64,000 bases of DNA from Allostella vacuolata (GCA_006739055.1 AP019702.1:1426501-1490500); one strand, 5' to 3'; positions 1 to 8,826 are shown, counted from the stretch's first letter. The notes: generated by a model not told the origin, from the letters alone. Made by a program: numbers and translations.

Positions 1-339
1 CCGGGCGGCTTCTACGACGGCAGCTTCTCGATCGTCATGAACCCGGCCGCCCTCGACAGCCTCGGCCCCGACCGGGCGGCGCTCATGTCGGTATCCGGCG
101 AGCGGCTGTCGGCGCTGGCCGGGCGCGGCTGGCGCGCCGCCGACGGCCGGGCGCGCACGGCGATCGACGCCGCCGGCAACATCGTCACCATGGCCGATGC
201 GGCGATGCAGCTGGAGTTCGAGGCGATCTTCGGGCCGATCGAGATGGCCTGGATCATCAAGGCGTCGCAGGCGCGCGGCATCGATGCGCTGTCAGTGCTG
301 GCGGAATACCGCTCGATTGCCCGCACCTTCAGCGAATAG
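1..339 (+). CDS. TRAP transporter substrate-binding protein, DctP family (3' part)
   Basis: The window opens inside this gene; 112 codons are in frame from base 1 to the TAG at 337-339. The visible part matches the C-terminal lobe of DctP-type periplasmic solute receptors: an asparagine-containing [11 protein letters not shown] segment, then an SGE...GRGW...AD helix and a final helix beginning GPIEMAW. Such receptors bind organic acids and similar solutes in the periplasm and hand them to a DctQM membrane pair. The signal peptide and ligand-binding arginine lie outside the window, so the substrate cannot be inferred. No dctQ or dctM follows; the next gene is purC, 56 bp downstream. The family call is by motif reading only. 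Confidence 0.75.
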   Translation, partial: PGGFYDGSFSIVMNPAALDSLGPDRAALMSVSGERLSALAGRGWRAADGRARTAIDAAGNIVTMADAAMQLEFEAIFGPIEMAWIIKASQARGIDALSVLAEYRSIARTFSE

Positions 340-395
340 GGTACGACCATTGGCTTCGCGGGCCTGCAGGGCCCGCACTTCCCAGGACGAGGGCG

Positions 396-1373
396 ATGAT
401 CCGCACGGAACTGATGGGACAACTGGACCGCGTCCTCGCCGACGCGACGATCCCGGAGCTCCCGAACCACTACCGCGGCAAGGTCAGGGACAATTACGAC
501 CTGCCCGACGGCCGCCGCGTGCTCATCGCCACCGACCGGCTGAGCGCGTTCGACCGCATCCTGGCGCTGATCCCGTTCAAGGGCCAGGTGCTGACCCAGA
601 CCGCGCGGTTCTGGTTCGAGGCGACGGCCGACCTCTGCCCGAACCATGCCCTGGACTATCCCGACCCCAATGTCGTGATCGGCCGCCGGCTCGACATCCT
701 GCCGGTGGAGGTGGTGGTCCGCGACTATCTGGCCGGGACCACCGGCACCTCGATCCTGACCATGTACAAGGCCGGCCAGCGCGAGATGTACGGGGTCCGC
801 CTGCCGGACGGGCTCCGCGACAACCAGCGCCTGCCGCAGCCGATCATCACCCCCACCAGCAAGGCGTTCGACGGCGGCCACGACGAGCCCCTGTCGGCCG
901 AGGCGATCCTGGCCCAGGGGCTGGTGTCGGCCGGGCAGTGGCGGCAGCTGACGGACTATGCCTTCGCCCTCTTCGCCCGCGGGCAGGAGATGGCGGCCCG
1001 GCAGGGCCTCATCCTGGTCGACACCAAGTACGAGTTCGGCACCGACCGCGACGGGCGCATCGTGCTGGCCGACGAGATCCACACCCCCGACAGCAGCCGC
1101 TACTGGATGGCCGACAGCTATCCGGCGCGCTTCGCCGCCGGCGACCGGCCGGAGAGCTTCGACAAGGATTTCGTCCGCAGCTGGGTCGCCCATCGCTGCG
1201 ACCCCTACAAGGACCCGATCCCGGAGATCCCGGCCGACCTGATCGCCGGCACGGCCGAGGTCTATATCCGCGCCTACGAGATGATCACCGGCCAGACCTT
1301 CCGCTTCCCCCCGGCCGGCCCGATCCTGGAGCGCATCCGCGGCAACCTGCGCGGGCTGTTCCAGGCGGCGTGA
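396..1373 (+). CDS. purC: Phosphoribosylaminoimidazole-succinocarboxamide synthase (SAICAR synthetase)
   Basis: Joins CAIR and aspartate using ATP to make SAICAR in purine biosynthesis; cytoplasmic. The 325-aa protein carries the nucleotide-binding motif GKVRDNY (residues 28-34), DRLSAFD (47-53), a PIITPTSKA segment, VDTKYEFG, and [12 protein letters not shown] in the C-terminal domain. At 325 aa it belongs to the longer form of the family rather than the roughly 240-aa E. coli form. The ATG at 396 follows a GAGGG ribosome site. It lies on the opposite strand to the next gene, and a strong hairpin at 1380-1403 separates the two convergent genes. Confidence 0.95.
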   Translation: MIRTELMGQLDRVLADATIPELPNHYRGKVRDNYDLPDGRRVLIATDRLSAFDRILALIPFKGQVLTQTARFWFEATADLCPNHALDYPDPNVVIGRRLDILPVEVVVRDYLAGTTGTSILTMYKAGQREMYGVRLPDGLRDNQRLPQPIITPTSKAFDGGHDEPLSAEAILAQGLVSAGQWRQLTDYAFALFARGQEMAARQGLILVDTKYEFGTDRDGRIVLADEIHTPDSSRYWMADSYPARFAAGDRPESFDKDFVRSWVAHRCDPYKDPIPEIPADLIAGTAEVYIRAYEMITGQTFRFPPAGPILERIRGNLRGLFQAA

Positions 1374-1379
1374 GACGGC

Positions 1380-1403
1380 GGAGGCCGGACGTGCCCGGCC
1401 TCC
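1380..1403. terminator. Hairpin between convergent purC and LLM oxidoreductase genes
   Basis: A perfect 9-bp stem (GGAGGCCGG / CCGGCCTCC) with a 6-nt loop fills most of the 39-bp gap between the two stop codons. There is no U-tract on either side, so it would act as a bidirectional RNA end-protecting hairpin or a weak terminator. Confidence 0.5.
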
Positions 1404-1412
1404 GGTTCCCGA

Positions 1413-2570
1413 TCAGCCGGCCTTCGCCTTGTGCTTCTCGATCTCCGCGTTGACCGCGTTGGCCGACTGCTGCTTGTAGCCGTCGCTGTGGCTGGTGGCG
1501 ATGTCGTAGCTGAGCTGGCGCAGCGCGTTGGAGTTGCGCTGGAAATGCGGGTGGACGAAGCGCGCCATCAACTCGTAGCTGCGCTGCGTCGCCGCCCAGT
1601 CGGCCCAGTTGTGGGCCAGCAGCAGCGCCGCCCCGAAGCCACCCTCGGACCCCTGCCACAGCCGCTCGAAATGCCGGATGCAGTCGTCGGGCGTGCCGAT
1701 GCAGGCGATGCCCTCGGTCGTCAGGTACTCCAGCGGGTCGGTGATGCCGGGCGGGATGATGGGGAAGGTCGCGACGTCGGTGAAGTACTGGCAATATTTC
1801 TGCAGGCCGAACTCGACGTCCTTGCGCGCCTGCTCGCGGGTCTCGGCGACATGGGCGAAGGTGACGATGCGCCACTTGCGGCGGTCGGCGACCTTGCCGT
1901 TCTGCTCGGCGTTCTGGGTGTAGATGTTCCAGTTGTTGGCATGCGCCTTCAAGGCGTCGTCCGAGGTGCCGCCGATCGACAGCATGCCGATGCCGTGCCG
2001 GCCCGAGGCGACGGCGCCGACCGGCGAGCGGGCGCAGGCGACCGCCATCTCCATCATCGGCTGGGTGTAGCTCGGCAGCTGCACCTGGGCCGCGTTGAGG
2101 TCGAACCAGTCGGTCTTCTTGGTGACCGATCGGCCCTGCATCAGCTCCATGATCACGTCCAGCGCCTCGTTCATGCGCGGGCGCTGCGAGGCGGCGTCGA
2201 TGCCGATCTTGGCCGCGTCATGGACCAGCGCGCCGGGGCCGACGCCGAACATGGCCCGGCCGCGCGTCATGTGGTCGAGCTGGACCATCCGGCTCGAGAG
2301 GGTGAAGGGGTTGTGGTAGGGCAGCGACACCACTCCGGTGCCGAGCCGGATGTGGCGGGTGCGCTCGGCCGCGGCGGCGATGAACATCTCCGGGCAGGCG
2401 ATGATCTCGAACCCGCCCGAATGATGCTCGCCGATCCACGCCTCATGGTAGTTGAGCCGGTCGAGATGGACCAGCAGGTCCATGTCCCGTTCCATCGCCA
2501 GCGTCGGGTTTTCTCCCAGCGCGTGGAACGGGGCCAGGAAGATGCCGGTGCGCAGGTAGCGGTCGTCCAT
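1413..2570 (-). CDS. LLM-class flavin-dependent oxidoreductase (luciferase-like monooxygenase)
   Basis: A 385-aa bacterial-luciferase-fold protein that would use reduced FMN supplied by a separate reductase. Visible features are the N-terminal strand GIFLAPFH, AWIGEHHSGG near residue 50, RLGTGVVSLPYHNP, and GRAMFGVGPG. The length and the EHHSGG / SLPYHNPF segments resemble limonene 1,2-monooxygenase-like members, but substrate cannot be assigned. I chose ATG 2570 (MDDRYLRTG) over an in-frame codon 24 residues upstream, because homology starts at MDDRYLR and a GAGAG ribosome site precedes it. It is followed on the same strand by nothing in operon; its 5' side abuts a GNAT/GMC pair about 90 bp away. 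Confidence 0.85.
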   Translation of the reverse strand: MDDRYLRTGIFLAPFHALGENPTLAMERDMDLLVHLDRLNYHEAWIGEHHSGGFEIIACPEMFIAAAAERTRHIRLGTGVVSLPYHNPFTLSSRMVQLDHMTRGRAMFGVGPGALVHDAAKIGIDAASQRPRMNEALDVIMELMQGRSVTKKTDWFDLNAAQVQLPSYTQPMMEMAVACARSPVGAVASGRHGIGMLSIGGTSDDALKAHANNWNIYTQNAEQNGKVADRRKWRIVTFAHVAETREQARKDVEFGLQKYCQYFTDVATFPIIPPGITDPLEYLTTEGIACIGTPDDCIRHFERLWQGSEGGFGAALLLAHNWADWAATQRSYELMARFVHPHFQRNSNALRQLSYDIATSHSDGYKQQSANAVNAEIEKHKAKAG

Positions 2571-2657
2571 GGGCCGGTCTCTCTCGGATCGTGTCGGGGG
2601 CGGGAAGGCGGCGGGCGGAATTTCGCCGGCCAGATTAGGCATGGCGGGCGGCGTTGC

Positions 2658-3170
2658 TCAACGGTGTTGGAACAGCAGAATGGTCCGCATTCCGCCGCGT
2701 CGCGGCCGATCCATGGTCCGTTCGCCGACCGGACGGAAGCCGCAGCGCGCCAGCACCGCCTGCGACGCCAGATTGTCGATGTCGGTGGTGGCGACGATCG
2801 TCCGGCCGGGCTCCGCCCGAAGCGCCGCGGCCAGCAGTGCCGACACCGCCTCTGCCATCGCGCCGCGTCCCTGGGCGTCGGGATGCAGCCAGTAGCCGAG
2901 CTCGCGGCCCTCCGCGCACGGCTCCAGCGTCACCATGCCGAGCAGCTGGTCGCCGATACCGTCGGCGATCGTCCAGCGCTCCTGGAACGGCGCCGGCGGC
3001 GCCAGCAGGAAGCCCCGCGCGTCGGCCTCGGCATAGGGATAGGGCGTGCGGTTGAGCCAGCGCGCCACCGCCCAGTCATCGAGGGCGGCGGCCGTGCGCG
3101 CGATGTCGGCCTCGACCGGCCGGCGCAGGCAGAGCCGCGCGGTACGGATCGGCCCGCGGAGCGTCGTCAG
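2658..3170 (-). CDS. GNAT-family N-acetyltransferase, apparent CTG start
   Basis: A RimJ/RimL-like acetyltransferase of about 170 aa that would use acetyl-CoA. Visible: RTARLCLRRP at the N-terminus, an ELGYWLHPDAQGRGAMAEA motif (acetyl-CoA pyrophosphate loop Q-G-R-G-x-M/A) and the typical NLASQAVLARCGFRPVGE near the C-terminus. No ATG, GTG or TTG exists in frame near the domain start; the only initiator-like codon is CTG at 3168-3170, which overlaps the stop of the upstream GMC gene as CTGA, the same geometry as the common ATGA overlap, with GGCGGAG upstream. The protein would then begin (M)TTLRGPIRTARL. The domain call is firm; the start is inferred. Confidence 0.8.
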   Translation of the reverse strand: MTTLRGPIRTARLCLRRPVEADIARTAAALDDWAVARWLNRTPYPYAEADARGFLLAPPAPFQERWTIADGIGDQLLGMVTLEPCAEGRELGYWLHPDAQGRGAMAEAVSALLAAALRAEPGRTIVATTDIDNLASQAVLARCGFRPVGERTMDRPRRGGMRTILLFQHR

Positions 3171-4813
3171 CGCGGCTCCGCCGTCAGGATCGGCTCCGCC
3201 GCGGGGCGGCCGAGGATCATGTCGCTGGCCTTCTCGCCGATCATCAGGGTCGAGGCGTTGAGGTTGGCGGACGGCATCGACGGCATGATCGAGGCGTCGA
3301 CCACCCGCAGCCCCTCCATCCCGTGCACGCGCAGCTGGTCGTCGACGACCGTCGTCGGATCGGTCGCCGGCCCCATGCGGCAGGTGCCCATCAGGTGGAA
3401 GGTGGTGGTGCCGCGCTGCTTGGCGAAGGCGAGCAGCTCGTCGTCGGTCATCGCCTCGTCGCCGGGGAACTCCTCGCGCTCGAAATAGGGGGCGAGCGGG
3501 TCGGTGCGCAGCAGGCGGCGGCCGAGCCGGATGCCGCCCAGCAGCACGCGGCGGTCCATCTCGTGGGCCAGGTAGTTCGGCTGGATCTCGGGCGGCGCCA
3601 GCGGGTCGGCCGAGCGGGCGCGGATCCAGCCGGTGCTCTCCGGCCGCTGCTGCCAGGCGGCGACGGTCATGCCGGGGAAGTCGTCGAGCGTCGACTGCAC
3701 CCCTTCCTTGTAGCTGGCGGGGGTGAAGGTCATCTGCAGGTCGTTGGTCTGGAGCGCCTCGTGCGACTTCCAGAAGCAGTGCACCACGGTCGGGCTCAGG
3801 CCCAGCACGCCCTTGCGGGCCACCAGCCACTTGGCGACCTCGGCCGCCAGGCGGATGCCGCGGACGCGCTCGTTGATGGTGTCGATGCCCTTCACCCGGC
3901 CCACCAGCCGGGCGGCATAGTGGTCGCGCAGGTTCTCGCCCACCGCGGCCAGGTCGTGGGCGACCGGGATGCCGAGCCGGTTGAGCAGGGCGCCAGGCCC
4001 GATCCCGGAGACCTGGAGGAGCTGCGGCGAATTGACCACGCCGCCCGCCAGGATCACCTCCTTGCGAGCCCGGAGCTCGACCTCCTTGCCGCCGCGTCCG
4101 CCCGCCATGTAGCGCACACCGACCGCGCGGCGCCCTTCGAGCAGGATCTTGGTCGCATGGGCATGCGTGCGCACCGTCAGGTTGCCGCGGCCGGAGGCCG
4201 GGTGCAGGAAGGCGCGTGCGGCGCTGACCCGGCGGCCGCGATGGATCGCGCGCTGGAAATAGCCGACGCCGTCCTGGGTGGCGCCGTTGTAGTCGGGGTT
4301 GCGCGGGATGCCGATGCTGACCGCGCCGTCGATGAAGGCGTCGCACAGCGGGTGCTTCCAGTCCGGGTCGCTGACGACGATGCCGCCGTCGCGGCCGCGA
4401 TAGGTGTCGTCGGCGTCGCCTACCCGGCGCTCGCTGCGCCGGAAATAGGGCAGCACGTCGGCATAGCCCCAGCCGCGGTTGCCGCGCTGCGCCCAGCCGT
4501 CGAAATCCAGGCGCTGGCCGCGGTTGTAGATGTGCCCGTTGATGGCGCTCGACCCGCCCAGCGTCTTGCCGCGGGCTGCCAGGATGCTGCGCCCGCCGGT
4601 CCACTCGCTGGGCTCGGTCTTGTAGAGCCAGTTCACCTTGGGATCGACGAGCGTCTTCATGAAGCCGGCCGGGATGTGCAGCATCGGGTTCCAGTCGCGC
4701 CCGCCCGCCTCCAGGATGCAGACGCTGGACTTGCCGTCCGCCGTCAGCCGGTTGGCGAGCACGCAGCCGGCGGTGCCCGCGCCGACGATGATGTAGTCGA
4801 AGGTGTCGCTCAA
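3167..4813 (-). CDS. GMC-family FAD oxidoreductase (choline dehydrogenase-like)
   Basis: A 548-aa glucose-methanol-choline oxidoreductase that oxidises an alcohol using FAD. It shows the N-terminal dinucleotide fold DYIIVGAGTAGCVLA (about residues 6-20), the first GMC signature KTLGGSSAINGHIYNRG (about 84-100), and the second, GGVVNSPQLLQVSGIGP. The C-terminal catalytic region has HLMGTCRMG, with the active-site histidine, and NASTLMIGEKASDMI. Substrate is open: choline dehydrogenases, aliphatic alcohol dehydrogenases and similar enzymes share these motifs. No signal peptide. It heads a two-gene unit with the GNAT gene, which overlaps its stop codon by 4 nt. Confidence 0.9.
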   Translation of the reverse strand: MSDTFDYIIVGAGTAGCVLANRLTADGKSSVCILEAGGRDWNPMLHIPAGFMKTLVDPKVNWLYKTEPSEWTGGRSILAARGKTLGGSSAINGHIYNRGQRLDFDGWAQRGNRGWGYADVLPYFRRSERRVGDADDTYRGRDGGIVVSDPDWKHPLCDAFIDGAVSIGIPRNPDYNGATQDGVGYFQRAIHRGRRVSAARAFLHPASGRGNLTVRTHAHATKILLEGRRAVGVRYMAGGRGGKEVELRARKEVILAGGVVNSPQLLQVSGIGPGALLNRLGIPVAHDLAAVGENLRDHYAARLVGRVKGIDTINERVRGIRLAAEVAKWLVARKGVLGLSPTVVHCFWKSHEALQTNDLQMTFTPASYKEGVQSTLDDFPGMTVAAWQQRPESTGWIRARSADPLAPPEIQPNYLAHEMDRRVLLGGIRLGRRLLRTDPLAPYFEREEFPGDEAMTDDELLAFAKQRGTTTFHLMGTCRMGPATDPTTVVDDQLRVHGMEGLRVVDASIMPSMPSANLNASTLMIGEKASDMILGRPAAEPILTAEPR

Positions 4814-4859
4814 CGCCCCGCTCCTCCGTGCCGTCCCGGCCGGCTATCCTGGCTCTGGT

Positions 4860-5081
4860 CTACTTGCATTTGGCGAGGCATTGCCCCGCCTTGCCGCCGC
4901 ACTGGCTCTTGTTGCCGGTGCGCTTGAGGCAGGCCTGTTCCTCGGACACGCACTTGTCGCGGCATTGCGCCTGGGCCGCTGCGTCGGGTGCGGCCACGGT
5001 CAGCACGGCCAGGAAGAGAACGGGTGCCAGAAGTGTCGGCAGCATCGCAAGACCGCCGGTCATCGCCTTGAAGCGAAGCAT
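4860..5081 (-). CDS. Small secreted cysteine-rich protein, 73 aa
   Basis: Starts at ATG 5081 (MLRFKAMTGG) behind a strong GGGAGGA site. An N-terminal hydrophobic stretch of about 20 residues (LPTLLAPVLFLAVLTVAAP) and an AQA-type cleavage region point to Sec export. The mature part is only about 35 residues and holds six cysteines with the symmetric spacing C-x3-C-x6-C-x9-C-x6-C-x3-C and several lysines. This suggests a disulfide-stapled helical hairpin in the periplasm. I do not recognise a family. It sits just upstream of the GMC gene on the same strand (46 bp gap), so co-transcription is possible. Confidence 0.7.
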   Translation of the reverse strand: MLRFKAMTGGLAMLPTLLAPVLFLAVLTVAAPDAAAQAQCRDKCVSEEQACLKRTGNKSQCGGKAGQCLAKCK

Positions 5082-5358
5082 GGTTTCCTCCCAATCGCCC
5101 GGCATTGCGGGCGCTCCCGACAGTAGCGCCGGGCAGGGGCGGAGGCCAGGGGCAGGAAGGGATCCCATGGCGGGAAGGCTGCCGCATCCCGCGTGTCCGG
5201 TGGGTTTGAAACGCTGTCCGGTAGAACCTACCCTGTCCGTGCGGCGATTCGGCGGCCATGCCCGTTGCCGCCCAGGCTTGGGGCGGCAGCGGGCTTGCGT
5301 GAATCATGGGTGCGCGGCGGCCGCGCCGTGGCATGCCGGCAAGGGCGAAAGGGTGGAC

Positions 5359-6333
5359 ATGGCGGGAATCGGGCTGGGCTTCGTCGGCTACGGCATCATG
5401 GGGGAACGGCTGCTGCGGGCGGCCCTCGCGCACGACCCGGCGGTCCTGCGGCCGGTCGGGGTGTGGGACCCGTCGCCGGCGGCGATGGCCCGGCTGGCCG
5501 CGACCTTTCCGGAGGTGCTGCCGTTCGACGGGCCGGAGGCCCTGGTCGCGGCGTCGGACTGCGTCTATGTCGCCTCGCCGCCGGCCAGCCATCTCGACCA
5601 TGCGGCGGCCATCCTTGCCGCTGGCAAGGCGGCCTTCCTGGAGAAGCCGCTGGCGGTCGACGTCGCCGCGGCCGAGCGCCTGGTCGCCGGTGCGGCCGGG
5701 GCGCGGGCAGCGGTCAACTTCCCCTTCGCCTCGTCCCTGGGCGTGGCGCAGCTCGGCGCCTGGCTGGAGGAGGGGGCCGTCGGAGCGGTCGAATCGCTGC
5801 GCATCGAGGTCGCGTTCGCCCATTGGCCGCGACCGTGGCAGATGGATGCCGCCGGCTGGCTGGCGCGGCGCGCCCAGGGCGGCTTCACCCGCGAGGTGGG
5901 GTCGCACTTCCTGTTCCTGGCCCGCCGCCGCCTCGGACCGCTGACGCTGCTGGCACACAGCGTCGAATACCCGGAGGGCGACGGCGACGGGTCGGAGGAG
6001 GTGATCGCCGCCACCCTGACCGCGGGCGCGGTGCCGGTCCGGCTCAGCGGCCGGGTGGGCGGGACGGACAAGCCCGACCACAATCTCTGGGTGCTGGAAG
6101 GGGCGGCGGGGGCCATCCGCCTGCGCGACTGGTCGGTGGCCGAGCGCCGCCAGCCCGACGGAACCTGGCGCGAGGCGGCGGATGCGATGGCCAACGAGCA
6201 GGCCCGGCCGCTGGTCCTGAAGCGCCAGCTCGACGCGGTCGCCGCCATGGCCCGCGGCGAGCCGCATCCGCTCGCCACGCTCGGCGAGGCCCTCGACGTG
6301 CAGCGCGTCGTCGAGCGGATCCTCGCCGGGTGA
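5359..6333 (+). CDS. Gfo/Idh/MocA-family NAD(P)-dependent oxidoreductase
   Basis: A 324-aa dehydrogenase-fold protein. The N-terminal Rossmann motif reads GLGFVGYGIMGERLL (residues 5-19), YVASPPASHLDHA follows, and the family hallmark EKPLAVD, with the catalytic lysine, lies at about residue 95. The C-terminal alpha/beta domain holds REVGSHFLFL, with a histidine in the usual active-site position. Members oxidise or reduce sugars, inositols or other cyclic polyols; the substrate here is unknown. ATG 5359 is preferred; GTG 5353, two codons upstream, is an alternative. It converges with the molybdenum hydroxylase gene, the gap holding a G-quadruplex-type run. Confidence 0.85.
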   Translation: MAGIGLGFVGYGIMGERLLRAALAHDPAVLRPVGVWDPSPAAMARLAATFPEVLPFDGPEALVAASDCVYVASPPASHLDHAAAILAAGKAAFLEKPLAVDVAAAERLVAGAAGARAAVNFPFASSLGVAQLGAWLEEGAVGAVESLRIEVAFAHWPRPWQMDAAGWLARRAQGGFTREVGSHFLFLARRRLGPLTLLAHSVEYPEGDGDGSEEVIAATLTAGAVPVRLSGRVGGTDKPDHNLWVLEGAAGAIRLRDWSVAERRQPDGTWREAADAMANEQARPLVLKRQLDAVAAMARGEPHPLATLGEALDVQRVVERILAG

Positions 6334-6334
6334 C

Positions 6335-6353
6335 GGGTGGGCGGGTGGGCGGG
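6335..6353 (+). other. G-quadruplex-forming sequence between convergent genes
   Basis: Five GGG tracts separated by single bases (GGG-T-GGG-C-GGG-T-GGG-C-GGG) occupy the 23-bp gap between the convergent Gfo/Idh/MocA and molybdenum hydroxylase stop codons. Single-nucleotide loops are known to give the most stable parallel quadruplexes. On the plus strand it would form in the mRNA 3' end of the upstream gene. Confidence 0.7.
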
Positions 6354-6356
6354 CGG

Positions 6357-8687
6357 TCAGGCGGCCTTGGCCGCCTGGATCGCCGCCCAGATGCGCGATG
6401 GCGTCGCCGGCATGTCGATGTGGCCGACACCCGCCTGGGCCAGCGCATCGGCGACCGCGTTCATGACGCTGCCGAGCGCGCCGGCGCAGCCGGCCTCGCC
6501 GCAGCCCTTGGTGCCGAGCGGGTTGGTCGTGGCCGGCACCGGGTGGCTCTGGAAGCCGATCATCGGTACGTCGGGCGCCCGCGGGATCGCATAGTCCATG
6601 TAGGATCCGGTCAGCAGCTGGCCCGAATCGTCATAGACGACGCGCTCCATCAGTGCTTGGCCGATGCCCTGGACGACCCCGCCATGCACCTGGCCCTCGA
6701 CTAGCAGCGGGTTGACGATGGTCCCGAAGTCGTTGACCGAGGTGTAGCGGCCGATCTCCACCGTGCCGGTCTCCGGGTCGACTTCCACCTCCACCACGTG
6801 GCAGCCGTTGGGGAAGGCCGACGGCGCGCCCTCGCTGACATGGGAGACGTCGAGCGAATCCGGCACGCCCTGCGGCAGGACGGGCCGGGCGCGCAGCCGC
6901 TCGGCCATTTCCATGAGGCCGATCGAGCGGTCGGTGCCGGCGATGACGAAGCGGCCGGCGGCGAACTCGATGTCGGGCTCGGCCGCCTCCAGCAGGTGCG
7001 CGGCCAGCGCCTTGCCCTTGTCGACGACCTGGATGCTGGCCTCGTGGATCGCCTGGCCGCTGTTGGTGACCGAGCGCGACCCGCCGGTGCCGCCGCCCGC
7101 CTGCATCTCGTCGCTGTCGCCCTGCAGCAGGCGGATCCGCTCGAACGGGATGCCCAGCCGGTCGGACAGGATCTGGGCGAACGGTGCGGCGTGGCCCTGG
7201 CCGTAGTCGAGGGTGCCGGTGATGATGGTGACGGTGCCGTCCGCCTCGAAGCGCAGCCCGCCCATCTCCTTGTTGGCGGGGGCCGTCACCTCCAGGTAGC
7301 AGCCGATGCCGCGCCCGCGCAGCAGGCCCTTGCTCCGGCTCTGCGCCAGGCGCGCCTCGTAGCCGTCCCAGTCGGCCTTCTCCAGTGCGGAATCGAGCAC
7401 CGCCCGGAAGTCGCCGCTGTCGTAGCTCATCCCCGACGGGGCGGCGTAGGGCAGCTGGTCGGGGCGGATCATGTTGCGCCGGCGCAGCTCCACCCGGTCG
7501 ATGCCCATCTCGATCGCGGCGCGCTCGATCAGCCGCTCCATGAAGTAGTTGCCCTCGGGCCGCCCGGCGCCGCGATAGGCGCCGATCGGCGTCGTGTTGG
7601 TGAGCGCGCAGCGGGTGAAGACCTCCAGCAGCGGGGTCTGGTAGACGCTCGGCACGTTCTTGATGATATTGGTGGTCGCCATCAGCGGGCCGGGCGTCGT
7701 CAGGTACGCGCCGAGGTCGGCGAAGTTGCGCACCCGCACCGCCAGGAAGCGGCCCTCGGCGTCGAGCGCCAGCGAGGCTTCGGCGATGTGGTCGCGGCCG
7801 TGGGTGTCGGACAGGAAGCTGCCCGACCGCTCGTCGGTCCATTTGACCGGCAGGCCCAGCACGCGCGCGGCGTGCAGGACCGCCACATATTCGGGGTAGG
7901 GCGGTGCCTTCATCCCGAACGAGCCGCCGACATTGGTGGTCAGCACCCGCACCTCCCGGGCCGGCACGCCCAGGATCTCGGCCATGCCGGCGCGCAGGCC
8001 GAACACGCCCTGGCTGCCGACATGCAGCACCCAGCGGCCGTCGACGATTTCCCCGATCGCCGAGCGCGGCTCCATCGCCGAGACGACCACCCGGTTGCTG
8101 ACGAGGCGCAGCGACACCGTATGGGCCGCGGCTTCGAACGCGGCCTTGGTCTTCTCCGCGTCGCCGTAGTGGAAGTCGAGCACGAGGTTGCCCGGCACCT
8201 CGTCGTAGAGCTGCGGCGCGCCCTCGGCGGTGGCCGAGGCGGCGTCGGTCACCGCCGGCAGCGCGTCGATGTCGAGCGCCACCAGCTCCGCGGCATCGCG
8301 GGCCTCGGCGACGGTGCGGGCGACCACGACCGCGACCGGGTCGCCGACCCAGCGCACCTTGTCGATCGCCAGCGCCGGCCGGGTTGGCTTGCGCATCGGC
8401 GATCCGTCCTGGTTCTTCATGGGGGCCGCGCATTTGAGCGGACCGTAGCCGGCGGCCTCCAGGTCGGCCCCGGTCCACACGCCGAGCACGCCCGGCGCCT
8501 CGCGCGCGGCCTCGACGTCGATGCCGTTCAGCACGCCGTGGGCGATGGGGCTGCGGACGATCCAGGCATGGGCCTGGCCGGCCAGGTTGATGTCGTCGGT
8601 GTAGCGGCCGCGGCCCTGGACCAACACCGGATCCTCGGACCGCGGAACGGGCTGTCCGATACCGAACTTCTGAAGCGACGGATCCAT
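6357..8687 (-). CDS. Molybdenum hydroxylase large subunit (xanthine dehydrogenase/CO dehydrogenase/aldehyde oxidase family)
   Basis: The 776-aa molybdopterin-binding catalytic subunit. N-terminal part (about 1-150) has the a/b-hammerhead domain with RSEDPVLVQGRGRYTDDI. Molybdopterin-binding segments include GGSFGMKAPPYPEY, AYRGAGRPEGNYFMER and GTGGSRSVTNSGQA, and the C-terminal TKGCGEAGC carries the conserved active-site glutamate. Such enzymes hydroxylate carbon centres of purines, aldehydes, CO or N-heterocycles, usually as a trimer with FAD (CoxM-like) and 2Fe-2S (CoxS-like) subunits. Neither partner gene lies nearby, so it is an orphan large subunit here. Start ATG 8687 (MDPSLQKFGIG) has a GAGGAAA site. 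A sigma-54-type promoter at 8827-8841 points at it, directly after the sigma-54 activator gene. Confidence 0.92.
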   Translation of the reverse strand: MDPSLQKFGIGQPVPRSEDPVLVQGRGRYTDDINLAGQAHAWIVRSPIAHGVLNGIDVEAAREAPGVLGVWTGADLEAAGYGPLKCAAPMKNQDGSPMRKPTRPALAIDKVRWVGDPVAVVVARTVAEARDAAELVALDIDALPAVTDAASATAEGAPQLYDEVPGNLVLDFHYGDAEKTKAAFEAAAHTVSLRLVSNRVVVSAMEPRSAIGEIVDGRWVLHVGSQGVFGLRAGMAEILGVPAREVRVLTTNVGGSFGMKAPPYPEYVAVLHAARVLGLPVKWTDERSGSFLSDTHGRDHIAEASLALDAEGRFLAVRVRNFADLGAYLTTPGPLMATTNIIKNVPSVYQTPLLEVFTRCALTNTTPIGAYRGAGRPEGNYFMERLIERAAIEMGIDRVELRRRNMIRPDQLPYAAPSGMSYDSGDFRAVLDSALEKADWDGYEARLAQSRSKGLLRGRGIGCYLEVTAPANKEMGGLRFEADGTVTIITGTLDYGQGHAAPFAQILSDRLGIPFERIRLLQGDSDEMQAGGGTGGSRSVTNSGQAIHEASIQVVDKGKALAAHLLEAAEPDIEFAAGRFVIAGTDRSIGLMEMAERLRARPVLPQGVPDSLDVSHVSEGAPSAFPNGCHVVEVEVDPETGTVEIGRYTSVNDFGTIVNPLLVEGQVHGGVVQGIGQALMERVVYDDSGQLLTGSYMDYAIPRAPDVPMIGFQSHPVPATTNPLGTKGCGEAGCAGALGSVMNAVADALAQAGVGHIDMPATPSRIWAAIQAAKAA

Positions 8688-8826
8688 GGCGTATTTCCTC
8701 GAAACCGGATGCCGGCAGGGCACGCGCGAAGAGATGGGGAGGTGCTGGCCTTGGCCGGCCCCCTTGGCGTGCCGCCGGGATGGAGCAGATGGCGGATTGT
8801 CGCCCACCAGCGGTGCCCAGATCAAC

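Noticed and set aside
3323-4927. 534-codon plus-strand frame opposite the GMC oxidoreductase
   Set aside because: Antisense shadow; the minus-strand gene has all GMC signatures in order.
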